Of a stretch of DNA of 64,000 nt, positions 18,790 through 27,102 are shown piece after piece. The translations under genes were made by a program, and so were the position numbers. Numbering within the stretch: position 1 is the stretch's first letter; each line of letters begins with the position of its first letter. Source of the DNA: Enterococcus montenegrensis (GTDB lineage Bacteria; Bacillota; Bacilli; Lactobacillales; Enterococcaceae); assembly GCF_029983095.1 (NCBI RefSeq), contig NZ_CP120467.1:2154501-2218500 (forward strand), written 5' to 3'. Below the pieces are notes generated by a model. That model was not told the DNA's origin. It saw nothing but the letters and a program-made list of their open reading frames with translations, and did not search any database.

Positions 18790-18925
18790 TGCTATCTGCC
18801 AACCTTTCTAAAATCGCTGCGACCACTGCTGGACTATCCGCCAAAGTGGGTAAAATCGTATCTTTAGTTCCTCGTTTTGTCACAATATCTTGTTTAATTT
18901 TTGTCGGTAAAAATCCTTCTGTGAG
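18770..18925 (-). pseudogene. C-terminal stub of a sirohydrochlorin chelatase-like gene (SirB/CbiX-type)
   Basis: A 51-codon frame ends in TGA at 18770 and overlaps sirC in the same way intact siroheme operon genes do. The segment GFLPTKIKQDI..., then LADSPAVVAAILERLAD, recalls the C-terminal end of CbiX/SirB chelatases. There is no start and no upstream coding sequence: at about 18920-18925 the DNA passes directly into the end of an unrelated gene on the other strand. The identity is tentative; the truncation is clear. Confidence 0.5.
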
Positions 18926-19121
18926 AAAAAGCCTACGTTGGCATTATGAACGAGGGATTATCCCAATTCCCAAAGCAAGTTCATTAATTCATCAACGATT
19001 AAATCTTGATATTTTTGATTTTGCTTTAATGCCAAATGAGATCGCGGCAATTACAGCTTTAAATAAGCCCGACGGTCGGATTAACGACCAAGATCCTAAC
19101 GAATACGAAGAGTTTGAATAA
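18918..19121 (+). pseudogene. C-terminal stub of an aldo/keto reductase gene
   Basis: The plus-strand frame ending at 19121 reads SLRWHYERGIIPIPKAS, then LNLDIFDFALMPNEIAAITALN. This is the well-known C-terminal part of 2,5-diketogluconate-type aldo/keto reductases. The roughly 210 upstream residues with the catalytic Tyr and Lys are missing. The open frame continues leftward to 18789, but that part is antisense to the chelatase stub and sirC and is not AKR. It looks like a deletion product. Confidence 0.75.
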
Positions 19122-19128
19122 AATATAA

Positions 19129-19233
19129 AACACCTGCTGATATTTATGCTTAAATGTAGCGACCGCTAAAGATTAGATCTTAGTCTAACTTTTGAGGTAG
19201 CTACAAAAAACATAAACTTCAAGCAGGTGTTTT
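19129..19233. repeat. 105-bp nested inverted-repeat element, terminator or MITE-like
   Basis: AAAACACCTGCT (19129-19140) and its complement (19222-19233) enclose further nested complements: TTTATG/CATAAA, TGTAGC/GCTACA and an inner AGATCT palindrome. The whole can fold into one long imperfect hairpin. Its outer arms, with flanking T/A runs, could act as a bidirectional terminator for the HAD gene. The size and nesting also fit a miniature inverted-repeat element. Confidence 0.55.
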
Positions 19234-19235
19234 CT

Positions 19236-20021
19236 TTATTTAACTAGCCCTAACATCTCACATGCATGCCAAATCCCGTCATCTCCGACTCTTTTGGTTA
19301 CAAACTTCGCTTTTGCTTTTAGCGCTTGGCAGGCATTGCCCATCGCGACCGGATAACCGACAGCATCAAACATCGCCAAATCATTTTCCTCATCACCAAA
19401 AGCTAAAGCTTCTTCTGGTTGAATGTTTAATTTTTCCAATATTTCATGTACACCCGTTGCCTTTGAAACTTGAGCTAAGTGAACATCCATTACGACTGGT
19501 GCCACTTTTTCAGCTATCAGTAAATTATTTTCCACTTGGATATAGTTACGATCTTCCATGCGGACAATTAACTGAATAACATCTTGCGGTAATTCTTGAA
19601 TATCTTTAACATATTCAATATATTTTGCAGCAGCATCTTCTGTCGCAACTTCCATACTTGTTGCTAAAAAACGTTCCGGTGTTTCAATAATGTAACGAAT
19701 TTTCTGCCGATCAAATTCCGCCATCGTCGCTTTCAATGTTTGCTGATCGATTGGATGAAGCACTAGCTCTGCTCCTTTATACAAAACCTGTGTACCATTA
19801 GAAGCAACTAAACTTTCTACCCCCAACTCTGCTGCAAATTCCCGCAGCATCAAATGATTTCGACCTGACGCAATGACAGGCTCAATCCCATTTTGCTTTA
19901 GTTGCCGTAATGCTTCTTTAGCTGATGCTGGAATTCTTTGCAAAATTCCCATCTCATGGGGCAATTCGTTGTCAGCTAATGTTCCATCAATATCAAAAAA
20001 TGCAATTTTAAATTGTGTCAT
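19236..20021 (-). CDS. HAD superfamily Cof-type phosphatase
   Basis: This 261-residue cytosolic phosphatase has the IIB HAD layout. Motif I is FFDIDGTLAD (about residues 9-18) with the nucleophile Asp. Motif II is in VIASGRN (about 54-60), and motif III/IV is FGDEENDLAMFDAVGYPVAMGNA (about 215-237), with the cap domain between. Cof/YidA-type enzymes act on sugar phosphates, flavin precursors or pyridoxal phosphate; specificity cannot be predicted. AGAAAGAGG lies upstream of the ATG. It appears to be monocistronic. Confidence 0.9.
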   Translation of the reverse strand: MTQFKIAFFDIDGTLADNELPHEMGILQRIPASAKEALRQLKQNGIEPVIASGRNHLMLREFAAELGVESLVASNGTQVLYKGAELVLHPIDQQTLKATMAEFDRQKIRYIIETPERFLATSMEVATEDAAAKYIEYVKDIQELPQDVIQLIVRMEDRNYIQVENNLLIAEKVAPVVMDVHLAQVSKATGVHEILEKLNIQPEEALAFGDEENDLAMFDAVGYPVAMGNACQALKAKAKFVTKRVGDDGIWHACEMLGLVK

Positions 20022-20092
20022 AGTAAACCTCTTTCTACTTTCTCTTAGCTCAATTTTATCAGTTAATGAAAGAGATTACATCGGGAAATAGA

Positions 20093-20136
20093 AAATAAAC
20101 TTAAGAACAAAGAGTGTTCCTAAGTTTATTTTTTTA
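20093..20136. terminator. Terminator between the HAD and coiled-coil genes
   Basis: AAATAAACTTAaGAAC and its complement around GTTCcTAAGTTTATTT form a long stem with a T/A run on either side. It ends the minus-strand coiled-coil gene. Confidence 0.85.
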
Positions 20137-21426
20137 CTGCTTAGCTGAGCCATTTCCATGCCCTGGCGTATAATTTGCTGCTTCAGCTTCTGTAATTAGA
20201 CGAAAATTACCAGGATTTTTTACTTGCCCGTAAGTTTTGCTACTTTCTACCTTTAAGAACTTATAACCTGGTGGTGCCTGATGCCAACCACCAGCGCTTG
20301 GAATTGGGGCCGGTATTTCATTATTTGCTGCGGCGTTTTCCCCTTTTTGTGCCTGTGCTGCTTTTTGTTGCTCTGCTTTTTCTTGTGCTTCTTTACGTTT
20401 CGCAGCTTTCTTTCTAGCAGCTTCTTCTGCTTGGCGCTTTGCTTCTATTTTGCGCTCATTGCTTACTTTATACGAACTATCATAATTTGTTTTTAAGGCT
20501 GTATAGTTACTGGATAAATCCCCCGGTTGGTAATTTTTTAGGCCCAGTGCGTCATTTAGCGCTGTCCTGACTTGGTTTAATTCTGTTTTTTCAGTGGGAT
20601 TTAAGTTTCCTTTAGCTAATAATTCATTTGCAGCTTGAATTAACTTACGTGCGACTTCTTCATTTTCACTAAAATCTTGTTCGGTATCTTTTGCCCTGTC
20701 TTGTAATGTAAAAAGTAGGCTATTAGAAGCTTCGCGCCGACTTTGCAGCGTTATTAGATCATCAGCATCTTTAAAATATTTTTCGTTTTCTTTTTGTAGT
20801 TTTCCTAATTCATTTTTATCTGTTTTAGCTAAAAATTTATTTTTTTGTAGTGCCACAGCTGCTTGATTATCAGCTTTTAGATTCGCAACGAAATTTTTCA
20901 TTTCAGTTTGGTTATCTGACATTTTTTCTGCTAGTGCTGCTGTTTTTTTAGCCAGTTGCCGCACTGGTTTTACTTTTTGTGGTGCGGTAATTTCAGCAAG
21001 CTCTGTTGCCAGAACTTCAACTTGCTGCTCATCTGCTTTCTCAATGAAAACTTCCTGACTTTTTTTCGTTAACATATCTAATTCGTCAATTATCTTGTTA
21101 TATTCGTGAGCTGCTGTTTTGGCTTCATTTATTTCTAGTCTACTATTAATTTTTGCGAGTAATTTTTTTTGTTGCTTAATTTTATCTTGTAGTGAATCAC
21201 GATTTTCTTTAGTTTTGGCTTCATCAAAAGCGACCACTGTTTGTTTTAATTCGTTTTTATCTTGTGGCGTAATAAATTCTGAAGCAATCGCTTTTTGTAC
21301 TTTTTGTTCTTGTTTAGCCTGTGTATCATAAACTTCTTGGTAAGCGCTGGCATTCATCCCCGTTGCGACAAAGCCGGCACTCATAAATGCCAGTACTACT
21401 CCGATAACATCGCGTTTTAACTTCAT
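20134..21426 (-). CDS. Secreted coiled-coil protein of unknown function
   Basis: This 430-residue protein has a signal peptide (about 1-28, ending ..MNASAYQ). A long, highly charged helical region (about 30-380) is rich in Lys, Glu, Gln and Ala, with an extreme Arg/Lys/Glu/Ala stretch near 330-370 typical of coiled coil. The C-terminus is a small Gly/Pro/aromatic domain (GGWHQAPPGYKFLKVES...) followed by a flexible tail. There is no LPXTG, LysM or catalytic motif, so it is released or held through the C-terminal domain. It lies 15 bp after a small membrane protein gene, forming a two-gene operon. I do not recognise the family. Confidence 0.7.
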   Translation of the reverse strand: MKLKRDVIGVVLAFMSAGFVATGMNASAYQEVYDTQAKQEQKVQKAIASEFITPQDKNELKQTVVAFDEAKTKENRDSLQDKIKQQKKLLAKINSRLEINEAKTAAHEYNKIIDELDMLTKKSQEVFIEKADEQQVEVLATELAEITAPQKVKPVRQLAKKTAALAEKMSDNQTEMKNFVANLKADNQAAVALQKNKFLAKTDKNELGKLQKENEKYFKDADDLITLQSRREASNSLLFTLQDRAKDTEQDFSENEEVARKLIQAANELLAKGNLNPTEKTELNQVRTALNDALGLKNYQPGDLSSNYTALKTNYDSSYKVSNERKIEAKRQAEEAARKKAAKRKEAQEKAEQQKAAQAQKGENAAANNEIPAPIPSAGGWHQAPPGYKFLKVESSKTYGQVKNPGNFRLITEAEAANYTPGHGNGSAKQ

Positions 21427-21441
21427 ATGTATTTCCCCTTT

Positions 21442-21957
21442 TTACACCAAGTCTTGTTTGCGGTTTTCAATCGAATTTCGATACCATTGCAAGGAAATCT
21501 CGATATCTTCTTTTAGTTGTTGGTCGTAGGCAATGTAATTATAGTAAGCGGTAATTTCGCCAATAATCTCATTCAAATCAGCAATTGCTTGCGCATCATC
21601 TGTAGTATTTTTATTTTTTAACCTAGCAAATAGTTGGCCCGCTTCGTAATCAAAGTAATGCTTTAATTGATAATCAACAAAGAAAACCAGCACGTCATTT
21701 TGTAAAATTTCAGGCTGATAATTTTGCAAGAATTCGATCAATTGATGATAATATTCACTTTCTGGCTTCATTTTCTTCATTTGGAATAAAACAATCCCCA
21801 TTGCAATTACGTACCAGATAAACGGACTAATTCGAAATATATCCAGTGCTGCAATAAAACTTGCCACGCCTAATAAAAGCGCAGATAAAAGAATAAGTTT
21901 TGTTAAATAGCGTTTTTTATTCTTATATAGCGATAAAATATAATAGTACTCGCTCAT
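21442..21957 (-). CDS. Small membrane protein with two TM helices, unknown function
   Basis: This 171-residue protein has two adjacent hydrophobic helices at about 18-38 and 43-60, and a soluble C-terminal helical region of about 110 residues. A clear ribosome-binding site (GGAGTAAAAA) precedes the ATG. It is the first gene of an operon with the secreted coiled-coil protein, so they may act together at the envelope. No family motif is recognised. Confidence 0.65.
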   Translation of the reverse strand: MSEYYYILSLYKNKKRYLTKLILLSALLLGVASFIAALDIFRISPFIWYVIAMGIVLFQMKKMKPESEYYHQLIEFLQNYQPEILQNDVLVFFVDYQLKHYFDYEAGQLFARLKNKNTTDDAQAIADLNEIIGEITAYYNYIAYDQQLKEDIEISLQWYRNSIENRKQDLV

Positions 21958-22077
21958 TTTTTACTCCTCCAATTCACTTTATTTTTTTATTTAATTTCAT
22001 TGTAGCTTATCCTTTAAAATAAAAGCAAAAAATAAAATAATTATTTAATAATTGAATTTGAACTGTCTATTTTAACA

Positions 22078-22156
22078 ACAAAAAAACTCAAACACGCAAG
22101 CTCTTCTTACTGCTCCTGAATCAAGCATAAAAATAGCGCTGTGTTTGAGTTTATTT
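22078..22156 (-). terminator. Terminator of the mleS-mleP operon
   Basis: AAACTCAAACAC and GTGTTTGAGTTT pair over a long loop, with U7 on the minus-strand 3' side. Confidence 0.8.
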
Positions 22157-22178
22157 CAACTTTATGATCTTACTTTTA

Positions 22179-23144
22179 CTAGATATATTGCACAATTGTC
22201 ATTAAAATTGGGACAACGACAACAAATAAGATGGTACTGGTAGTGACTAGATTTGTGGCGTATTTAACATCTCCATGGGCATCTGCTGCCAAAATTGGCA
22301 AGACCGCTAACATTGGTGTTGCCGATTGAACGACTAGTGTTTGTTTCAGCAAGCTGACCAAGTGAATGCCAAACATAGAAGACCCCAAACTGATTAATCC
22401 AATTAAAATAATCGGTGACAAAACAAAGCGACCAATTAAAGCAACCACGGTATCGCGGTCAAAGCGGATACTTTTTAATCCAGCATCATATAAGACAATC
22501 CCAATATAAAGTAGCGACAATGGTGTCACGATACCTCCAATGTAACCAAGCGTTGCATTTATAAAATTTGGTACTGGAATGCTAAAGATCAAAAAGATTA
22601 ATGCCACAATAAAGCCCAATAAAGGTGGTGGCAGTAACTTTTTCCAATTCAATTTTGCTTTACTACTACCTTTTTCCTTCGTTGGATCATCATTGGAAAT
22701 TAAGAACACACCAAAGGCCCAAGTCGACACCGTATTGGTAACATAATAAACCAAAAAGTAAGGCAAAGCTTTTTCCCCAAAAAGGGCGATGTTTAATGGT
22801 AAGCCAATAAATATCGTGTTGGCATTTACCACTGCATTCATAAAAATCCCTCGTCGTCCCGGACGGATCTTCATAATTTTAACTAACAGATACGCGATAA
22901 GATAGCCAATTACAACTCCTAAGAGGGGAAATAATAAACTCCCTGACAAAGAAATCAAACTGTCTTTAGTTAAATACTTTAAAACCGAGACAAAAATTGA
23001 AGCAGGCAGGGCTACTTTTGTAATTAGTCCTGAAATATTTTTGCCAAAATTCTCGTCAAACCAACCTTGTCTTTTCAAAATATAGCCCAAAGCAATCATC
23101 AAAATAATGCTAATGACACTTTGAATAGATTGGAAGAAAACCAC
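22179..23144 (-). CDS. mleP: Malate permease, AEC family (MleP-like)
   Basis: This 321-residue auxin-efflux-carrier-type secondary transporter has ten predicted helices, with a short cytoplasmic loop rich in charged residues in the middle (about 155-170). A GTG start at 23144 follows AGAAGGG. It sits 18 bp after mleS, the classic malolactic order. MleP takes up L-malate in exchange for or together with lactate efflux, which generates proton motive force as malate is decarboxylated. The function is assigned from family and context together. Confidence 0.88.
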   Translation of the reverse strand: MVFFQSIQSVISIILMIALGYILKRQGWFDENFGKNISGLITKVALPASIFVSVLKYLTKDSLISLSGSLLFPLLGVVIGYLIAYLLVKIMKIRPGRRGIFMNAVVNANTIFIGLPLNIALFGEKALPYFLVYYVTNTVSTWAFGVFLISNDDPTKEKGSSKAKLNWKKLLPPPLLGFIVALIFLIFSIPVPNFINATLGYIGGIVTPLSLLYIGIVLYDAGLKSIRFDRDTVVALIGRFVLSPIILIGLISLGSSMFGIHLVSLLKQTLVVQSATPMLAVLPILAADAHGDVKYATNLVTTSTILFVVVVPILMTIVQYI

Positions 23145-23162
23145 AATAAACCCTTCTCTCTT

Positions 23163-24785
23163 TTAATATTCAGGAATCCATTTTGTTGCTTTAACAGCAG
23201 TTTTAATGTCGCTGATTTCTTCTTTATTTAGTTTTTGATCTAAAACACTTTGACCAACTACTTCGGCGATTTTTTCAGAAAATGCTGCTAATTTTGCTAC
23301 TAGTGGTAAAACAGGTGCGCCAGGTTGTGTCGTATCTACGATTCCGCCTAAAGCATGACTTGCTTGGGATAACATTTCTCCATTTACACGACTGGCGGTA
23401 GAGGCGATGATCCCCAAACCAAGACCTGGATACATTAGTGCATTGTTGGCTTGACCAATTTGATAAGTAACACCATTATATTCCACGTCTTTTGCTGGAA
23501 TACCAGTTCCAATCAAGGCTTTCCCATCCGTCCATTTAATCAAGTCTGCTGCAGTTGCTTCAGCTAATTTTGTTGGATTTGATAATGGAAAAATAACTGG
23601 ACGTTTGGTGTGAGCAGCCATTTCTTTCACAATACTTTCGGTAAAAGCACCTGGTTGTGTGGAAGTTCCAATCATGACCGTAGGGTGAATAGCCTTCACC
23701 ACATTTTCTAAATTGGTTAAATCCAAATCAGTAGAAAATTCACTCCGTTTACGGGCAAAAGCTTTTTGTCCATTGGTTAAATCAGCTGTATCTTCAAATA
23801 ATAGACCTTGTTTATCCACCAAATAAAAACGGGCACGCGCTTGTTCTTCACTTAAACCTGCCCGCATTAGCTCATCTAACAATTGGTTGGCAATTCCAAC
23901 ACCGGCCGTACCAGCACCAAAGGTTAGAAAAATTTGATCGCTTAATTTTTCTTGGGAAATATTCATTGCTCCTAAAACACCTGCCAAAACCACAATACCA
24001 GTACCTTGAATATCATCGTTAAAGGTTGTGATTTTATCTTGGTATTTTTCTAAAATTGTGGCAGCATTGCTACGGCCAAAATCTTCCCAGTGTAACAATA
24101 GTTCTGGAAATAATTTTGTAGCGGCCTGAACAAATTTATCAACAAAATCCATATATTTTTCACCATAAATCCGTTGGTGTTTATTGCCAAGATACAAAGG
24201 ATCGTTTAACAATTTTTCATTATTTGTTCCCGCATCTAACGAAACAGGTAATACTTGGCTTGGATCAATTCCTGCAGCGGCGGTGTAAACCATTAATTTA
24301 CCAATGGCGATATCCACACCATTGACACCCCAATCTCCCATGCCCAAAATACCTTCTGCATCCGTTACAACGATTAAGCGAATATCGCGGCCTGCAGCTG
24401 CATTTTTTAAACTTGCTTCGATATCTTCTGGTGCATCAATCGATAAAAAAGCTGCATCTTGAGGTTCAACGAATAATTCATTGTATTGTTCAATTGAATC
24501 TGCCACCGTTGGATCGTAAACAATTGGCATAAATTCCACGATATGTTGTCCCATCAATTTGTAAAACAATGTGCGGTTCGTATTAAAAATGTTCATTAGA
24601 AAAATCCGTTTTTCCAAATCACTAGGTTTACTTAAATATTGTGCATAGGTTTGAACTGCTTGCTCTTCTAGCGTTTGAATACGACTTGGCAGCATCCCAG
24701 TTAAACCTAATTTTTCACGTTCAACTTTAGTAAAAGCTGTTCCTTTGTTTAAAAATGGATTGTTTAAAATTTCCATACCTTTCAT
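23163..24785 (-). CDS. mleS: Malolactic enzyme
   Basis: This 540-residue enzyme decarboxylates L-malate directly to L-lactate, with NAD and Mn as cofactors. It begins [19 protein letters not shown], close to lactococcal MleS. It has the malic-enzyme segments [14 protein letters not shown], the catalytic region [20 protein letters not shown] (metal and substrate), [11 protein letters not shown] (NAD-binding Rossmann) and PLSNPTK. Length matches malolactic rather than oxaloacetate-forming malic enzymes. GAGGAGG precedes the start by 7 bases. It is divergent from mleR and followed by mleP. Confidence 0.93.
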   Translation of the reverse strand: MKGMEILNNPFLNKGTAFTKVEREKLGLTGMLPSRIQTLEEQAVQTYAQYLSKPSDLEKRIFLMNIFNTNRTLFYKLMGQHIVEFMPIVYDPTVADSIEQYNELFVEPQDAAFLSIDAPEDIEASLKNAAAGRDIRLIVVTDAEGILGMGDWGVNGVDIAIGKLMVYTAAAGIDPSQVLPVSLDAGTNNEKLLNDPLYLGNKHQRIYGEKYMDFVDKFVQAATKLFPELLLHWEDFGRSNAATILEKYQDKITTFNDDIQGTGIVVLAGVLGAMNISQEKLSDQIFLTFGAGTAGVGIANQLLDELMRAGLSEEQARARFYLVDKQGLLFEDTADLTNGQKAFARKRSEFSTDLDLTNLENVVKAIHPTVMIGTSTQPGAFTESIVKEMAAHTKRPVIFPLSNPTKLAEATAADLIKWTDGKALIGTGIPAKDVEYNGVTYQIGQANNALMYPGLGLGIIASTASRVNGEMLSQASHALGGIVDTTQPGAPVLPLVAKLAAFSEKIAEVVGQSVLDQKLNKEEISDIKTAVKATKWIPEY

Positions 24786-24878
24786 TTTGAAAGCCTCCTC
24801 TTAATTTTGCGGTTATCCCTCGTTGACAATGACAAGGTTAATCCTTATTCCTTGCTATAGTCAAAAGCTGCAGTTATG

Positions 24879-24893
24879 ATAAATTTAATTTAT
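24879..24893. promoter_or_regulatory. Palindrome in the mleS-mleR divergent promoter region
   Basis: ATAAATTTAATTTAT is a perfect 15-bp palindrome about 50 bp before mleR and about 90 bp before mleS. Its place fits an autoregulatory LysR-type binding site (T-N11-A pattern); binding by MleR is inferred. Confidence 0.45.
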
Positions 24894-24944
24894 ATGATAA
24901 GACTACCAAGAACTATTCATTCCAAGCAAATAGGAGGCTTTATC

Positions 24945-25856
24945 ATGAATATTCGTGACTTAGAATACTTTCAACGCCTAGCTTTAGAAAAAAATTATTC
25001 TAAAGTAGCCGACTTTTACCACGTTAGCCAACCAACGATTACTTATGCCGTTAAACGCTTAGAAACTGAGCTAAATGTCAGTTTGGTCAATCGTAATCAG
25101 GCTCACAAAAATATCACCTTGACCCCAGCCGGTCGCCAATTTTTATTACATGCAAATAGTATTTTGCGGGAGTTGCGAATTGCCAAACAAGAGATGACAC
25201 ATTTCACGGCAAAAAAATTGCCTTTGGGATTGCCACCGATTATCGGCAATTATTATTTTCCAAAATTATCTCCGAAACTTTTACAAGCAGATATCCTTCC
25301 CCATCTCATTATTCAACGAGAAGGTTCTGAAAACTTATTGCGCCAAATCAAATTAGGCCGTCTGGATGTTGGCTTAATCGGCTCTTTAGATGCCATTCAT
25401 GAAGATTCTTTAAATACCGAAATCTTAACTAAGAAAAAATTCAAGATTGTGGCTGCACCAACACACCCCCTAGCTACAAAAAAAACAGTAGCTTTCGCTG
25501 ACTTAGGGGACGAAAAATTTTTATTACTAAGTGAACAATATGTACACCACCATGCCTTTGCTCGCTTAAGCCAAAGTGGCAATACAGATCCAAAAATTAT
25601 TTATCAAAGTGATGATTTGGATATCTTAAAAGGTATGATTAAGTCTGGTATGGGAATCGGCTTTTTAGCTGAACTTGCCGTTAGTCCTGATGATAACTTA
25701 GTAACGATTGACTTATCGGATTTAACACAGCCGCAATTTCTGATTTCTCTCATCCATCGCAACAGCAGTATCGTAACACCAATTATGGAGGAATTATTGG
25801 CATTAATTCGACAAGTTGTCACTGAAGATGAAAATAAAAAAGTTCAAAAAGACTAA
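24945..25856 (+). CDS. mleR: LysR-type regulator of malolactic fermentation (MleR)
   Basis: This 303-residue regulator starts at ATG 24945 behind AGGAGG; an in-frame upstream start at 24876 has no such site. The N-terminal winged HTH (about 1-60) reads NIRDLEYFQRLALEKNYSKVADFYHVSQPTI with the usual LysR spacing. The periplasmic-binding-like effector domain fills about 90-295. It is divergent from mleS-mleP, the standard arrangement for a malate-responsive activator. The effector is inferred from context. A terminator overlaps the stop. Confidence 0.9.
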   Translation: MNIRDLEYFQRLALEKNYSKVADFYHVSQPTITYAVKRLETELNVSLVNRNQAHKNITLTPAGRQFLLHANSILRELRIAKQEMTHFTAKKLPLGLPPIIGNYYFPKLSPKLLQADILPHLIIQREGSENLLRQIKLGRLDVGLIGSLDAIHEDSLNTEILTKKKFKIVAAPTHPLATKKTVAFADLGDEKFLLLSEQYVHHHAFARLSQSGNTDPKIIYQSDDLDILKGMIKSGMGIGFLAELAVSPDDNLVTIDLSDLTQPQFLISLIHRNSSIVTPIMEELLALIRQVVTEDENKKVQKD

Positions 25857-25883
25857 ATTCCATGTCTTTTTGAACTTTTTTGA
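25838..25883. terminator. Bidirectional terminator between mleR and the small SAM-controlled gene
   Basis: AAAAAGTTCAAAAAGAC and its complement (to about 25881) form a stem with T6 on the right and A-rich sequence on the left. It overlaps the mleR stop and ends the convergent gene as well. Confidence 0.88.
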
Positions 25884-25892
25884 TAGATTGGT

Positions 25893-26216
25893 TTATTTTC
25901 TAGGTCTAAAGGGAATTACATTATCCGGCAAATGCTCTGGCGGAATTGGCGTTCTGTTATTACTCGAGAGAAAATTGTTAGCACTTTTCTCCGGTTGAAG
26001 TAGCCTCGCCTTCATTTGTTCAAGTTCTCGTTTTCCTTCTTCTTTTTCTTCTGCCATTTGTTCTTTAATCGCAACTATATCAGCGGGATCAATCGTTAAA
26101 TGCTGATACTTTTCCTTAAGGTGATGAAAAGCCATGGCTTCAGCAAAACACTTCGGACCACCACGTGCGACAATTTTCAAATACGTTGCATACTGTCCTG
26201 TAAATCTTTTTTTCAT
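25893..26216 (-). CDS. Small soluble protein of unknown function under SAM-I riboswitch control
   Basis: This 107-residue protein has no signal peptide or membrane helix. The N-terminal 45 residues are globular and basic (KRFTGQYATYLKIVARGGPK, then CFAEAMAFHHLKEKY). The middle (about 46-75) is a charged helix with a probable coiled coil, and the tail ends in NVIPFRPRK. AGGAGG precedes the ATG and is fused to the end of a SAM-I aptamer, so translation should fall when S-adenosylmethionine is abundant. The gene is convergent with mleR. I do not recognise the family. The leader suggests a role in methionine, cysteine or SAM metabolism. Confidence 0.8.
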   Translation of the reverse strand: MKKRFTGQYATYLKIVARGGPKCFAEAMAFHHLKEKYQHLTIDPADIVAIKEQMAEEKEEGKRELEQMKARLLQPEKSANNFLSSNNRTPIPPEHLPDNVIPFRPRK

Positions 26217-26223
26217 CTTAAAT

Positions 26224-26318
26224 TCCTCCTATCTTTCCTTTGGGCAGGATGGAGCACCTTGCTTTTAGCAGGTTGCTGAAGCGTCATAGAGCCTGTTCTC
26301 TCAGCTTCTCGTGATAGA
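26224..26318 (-). promoter_or_regulatory. SAM-I (S-box) riboswitch
   Basis: The minus strand carries the S-box core in order: CTATCACGAGAAG, GGCTCTATGAC, CAGCAACC, GCAAGGTGCT, CATCCTGC, GGAAAGATAG. P1 forms between CTATC (about 26311-26316) and GATAG (about 26227-26232), directly next to the GGAGG ribosome-binding site. Ligand-stabilised P1 would extend into the Shine-Dalgarno through U-G and C-G pairs, so a translational off-switch is likely. The aptamer call is strong; the mechanism is inferred. Confidence 0.93.
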
Positions 26319-26325
26319 TGAGTTC

Positions 26326-26331
26326 AGTATA
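26326..26331 (-). promoter_or_regulatory. -10 element for the SAM-I leader transcript
   Basis: TATACT preceded by TGT lies on the minus strand about 8 bases before the first base of P1. The -35 region is AT-rich and has no good match. Confidence 0.55.
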
Positions 26332-26375
26332 ACATGAATTTTTTAAATTTTTTTTAACAATATTCGTTTGCATAC

Positions 26376-26843
26376 TTAACTAAATATCTTAGCTAATTCG
26401 TCAATTTTTTCATGCTTAAGCAGATTAGTGTAATTGGTTAATCCCGCTACCTTTTTTATAATAAGTCTACTAAAAAAAGGACATTGTTTCGGATCATAAA
26501 TACCACCCACAAATGTTTTTATAGTGGCGTGTTGTAATAATTCTGCAGGAAAATTTTGCTCAAAAACTTCTGTCGCCTTTTCTGGCTGTAGCCCACAAAG
26601 AAATAATCCCAGTCTATATTGTTTCAATTCTTCTTGATAGGTTGTCATAAAAGTTTTCATTTCTTTACTAATCATGCCGGCAGTTACAGGCGAGCCGATA
26701 ATGATTGTCTGATACATTTTCAATTCATTGAAATCAGTTCCTTTTAAAGGGAGTGCAACAGCATCAGGAATCTTTGCAGCAAGTTGAGTGGCAACTTGTT
26801 TTGTCGTCCCCTGTTTTGTCGTGTAAACAATTGCAGTCTTCAT
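26376..26843 (-). CDS. Flavodoxin-domain protein
   Basis: This 155-residue protein is of the flavodoxin_5 type. The FMN phosphate-binding loop is IVYTTKQGTTKQVA at the N-terminus. IIIGSPVTAGMISKEMKTF matches the second flavin loop, and LFLCGLQPEK the third. Such proteins include HemG-like protoporphyrinogen oxidases and general flavodoxins. The length is near HemG (about 175) but identity cannot be settled, and no haem gene is adjacent except the distant hemD. It is monocistronic by spacing. Confidence 0.75.
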   Translation of the reverse strand: MKTAIVYTTKQGTTKQVATQLAAKIPDAVALPLKGTDFNELKMYQTIIIGSPVTAGMISKEMKTFMTTYQEELKQYRLGLFLCGLQPEKATEVFEQNFPAELLQHATIKTFVGGIYDPKQCPFFSRLIIKKVAGLTNYTNLLKHEKIDELAKIFS

Positions 26844-27031
26844 ATTTTCTCTCTATTCATCAGTATTTTGTACTGTTTTATTATACCAAATAATTTTGTA
26901 GACTTATTTTCTGAACTTTCGTGATTATTTTATTCTAGTCATCACTTTCCTGATTAACTATACTAACGCTAAATTTTGTTTCGTGTTTTATAAATCATTT
27001 TAGAAAAATTGATTTAAACGATCCTTGTCAT

Positions 27032-27078
27032 AAAAAAACGTCCCACACTTAAACAATTAAGTTAAGTGTGGGGCGTCA
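27032..27078 (-). terminator. Terminator of the second ABC exporter operon
   Basis: CGCCCCACACTTA pairs with TAAGTGTGGGACG (one wobble), followed by U7 on the minus strand. Confidence 0.92.
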
Positions 27079-27102
27079 TTGTATTTCTAAATAAATTTTA
27101 AT

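Noticed and set aside
18789..18917. Plus-strand frame extending the aldo/keto reductase stub to the left
   Set aside because: It is antisense to the chelatase stub and sirC and has no AKR features; only the part after about 18918 is real.
22179..24785. Oxidative malic enzyme with a citrate or malate symporter
   Set aside because: The N-terminal sequence and internal motifs match malolactic enzyme, and the neighbours are AEC-type mleP and LysR-type mleR.
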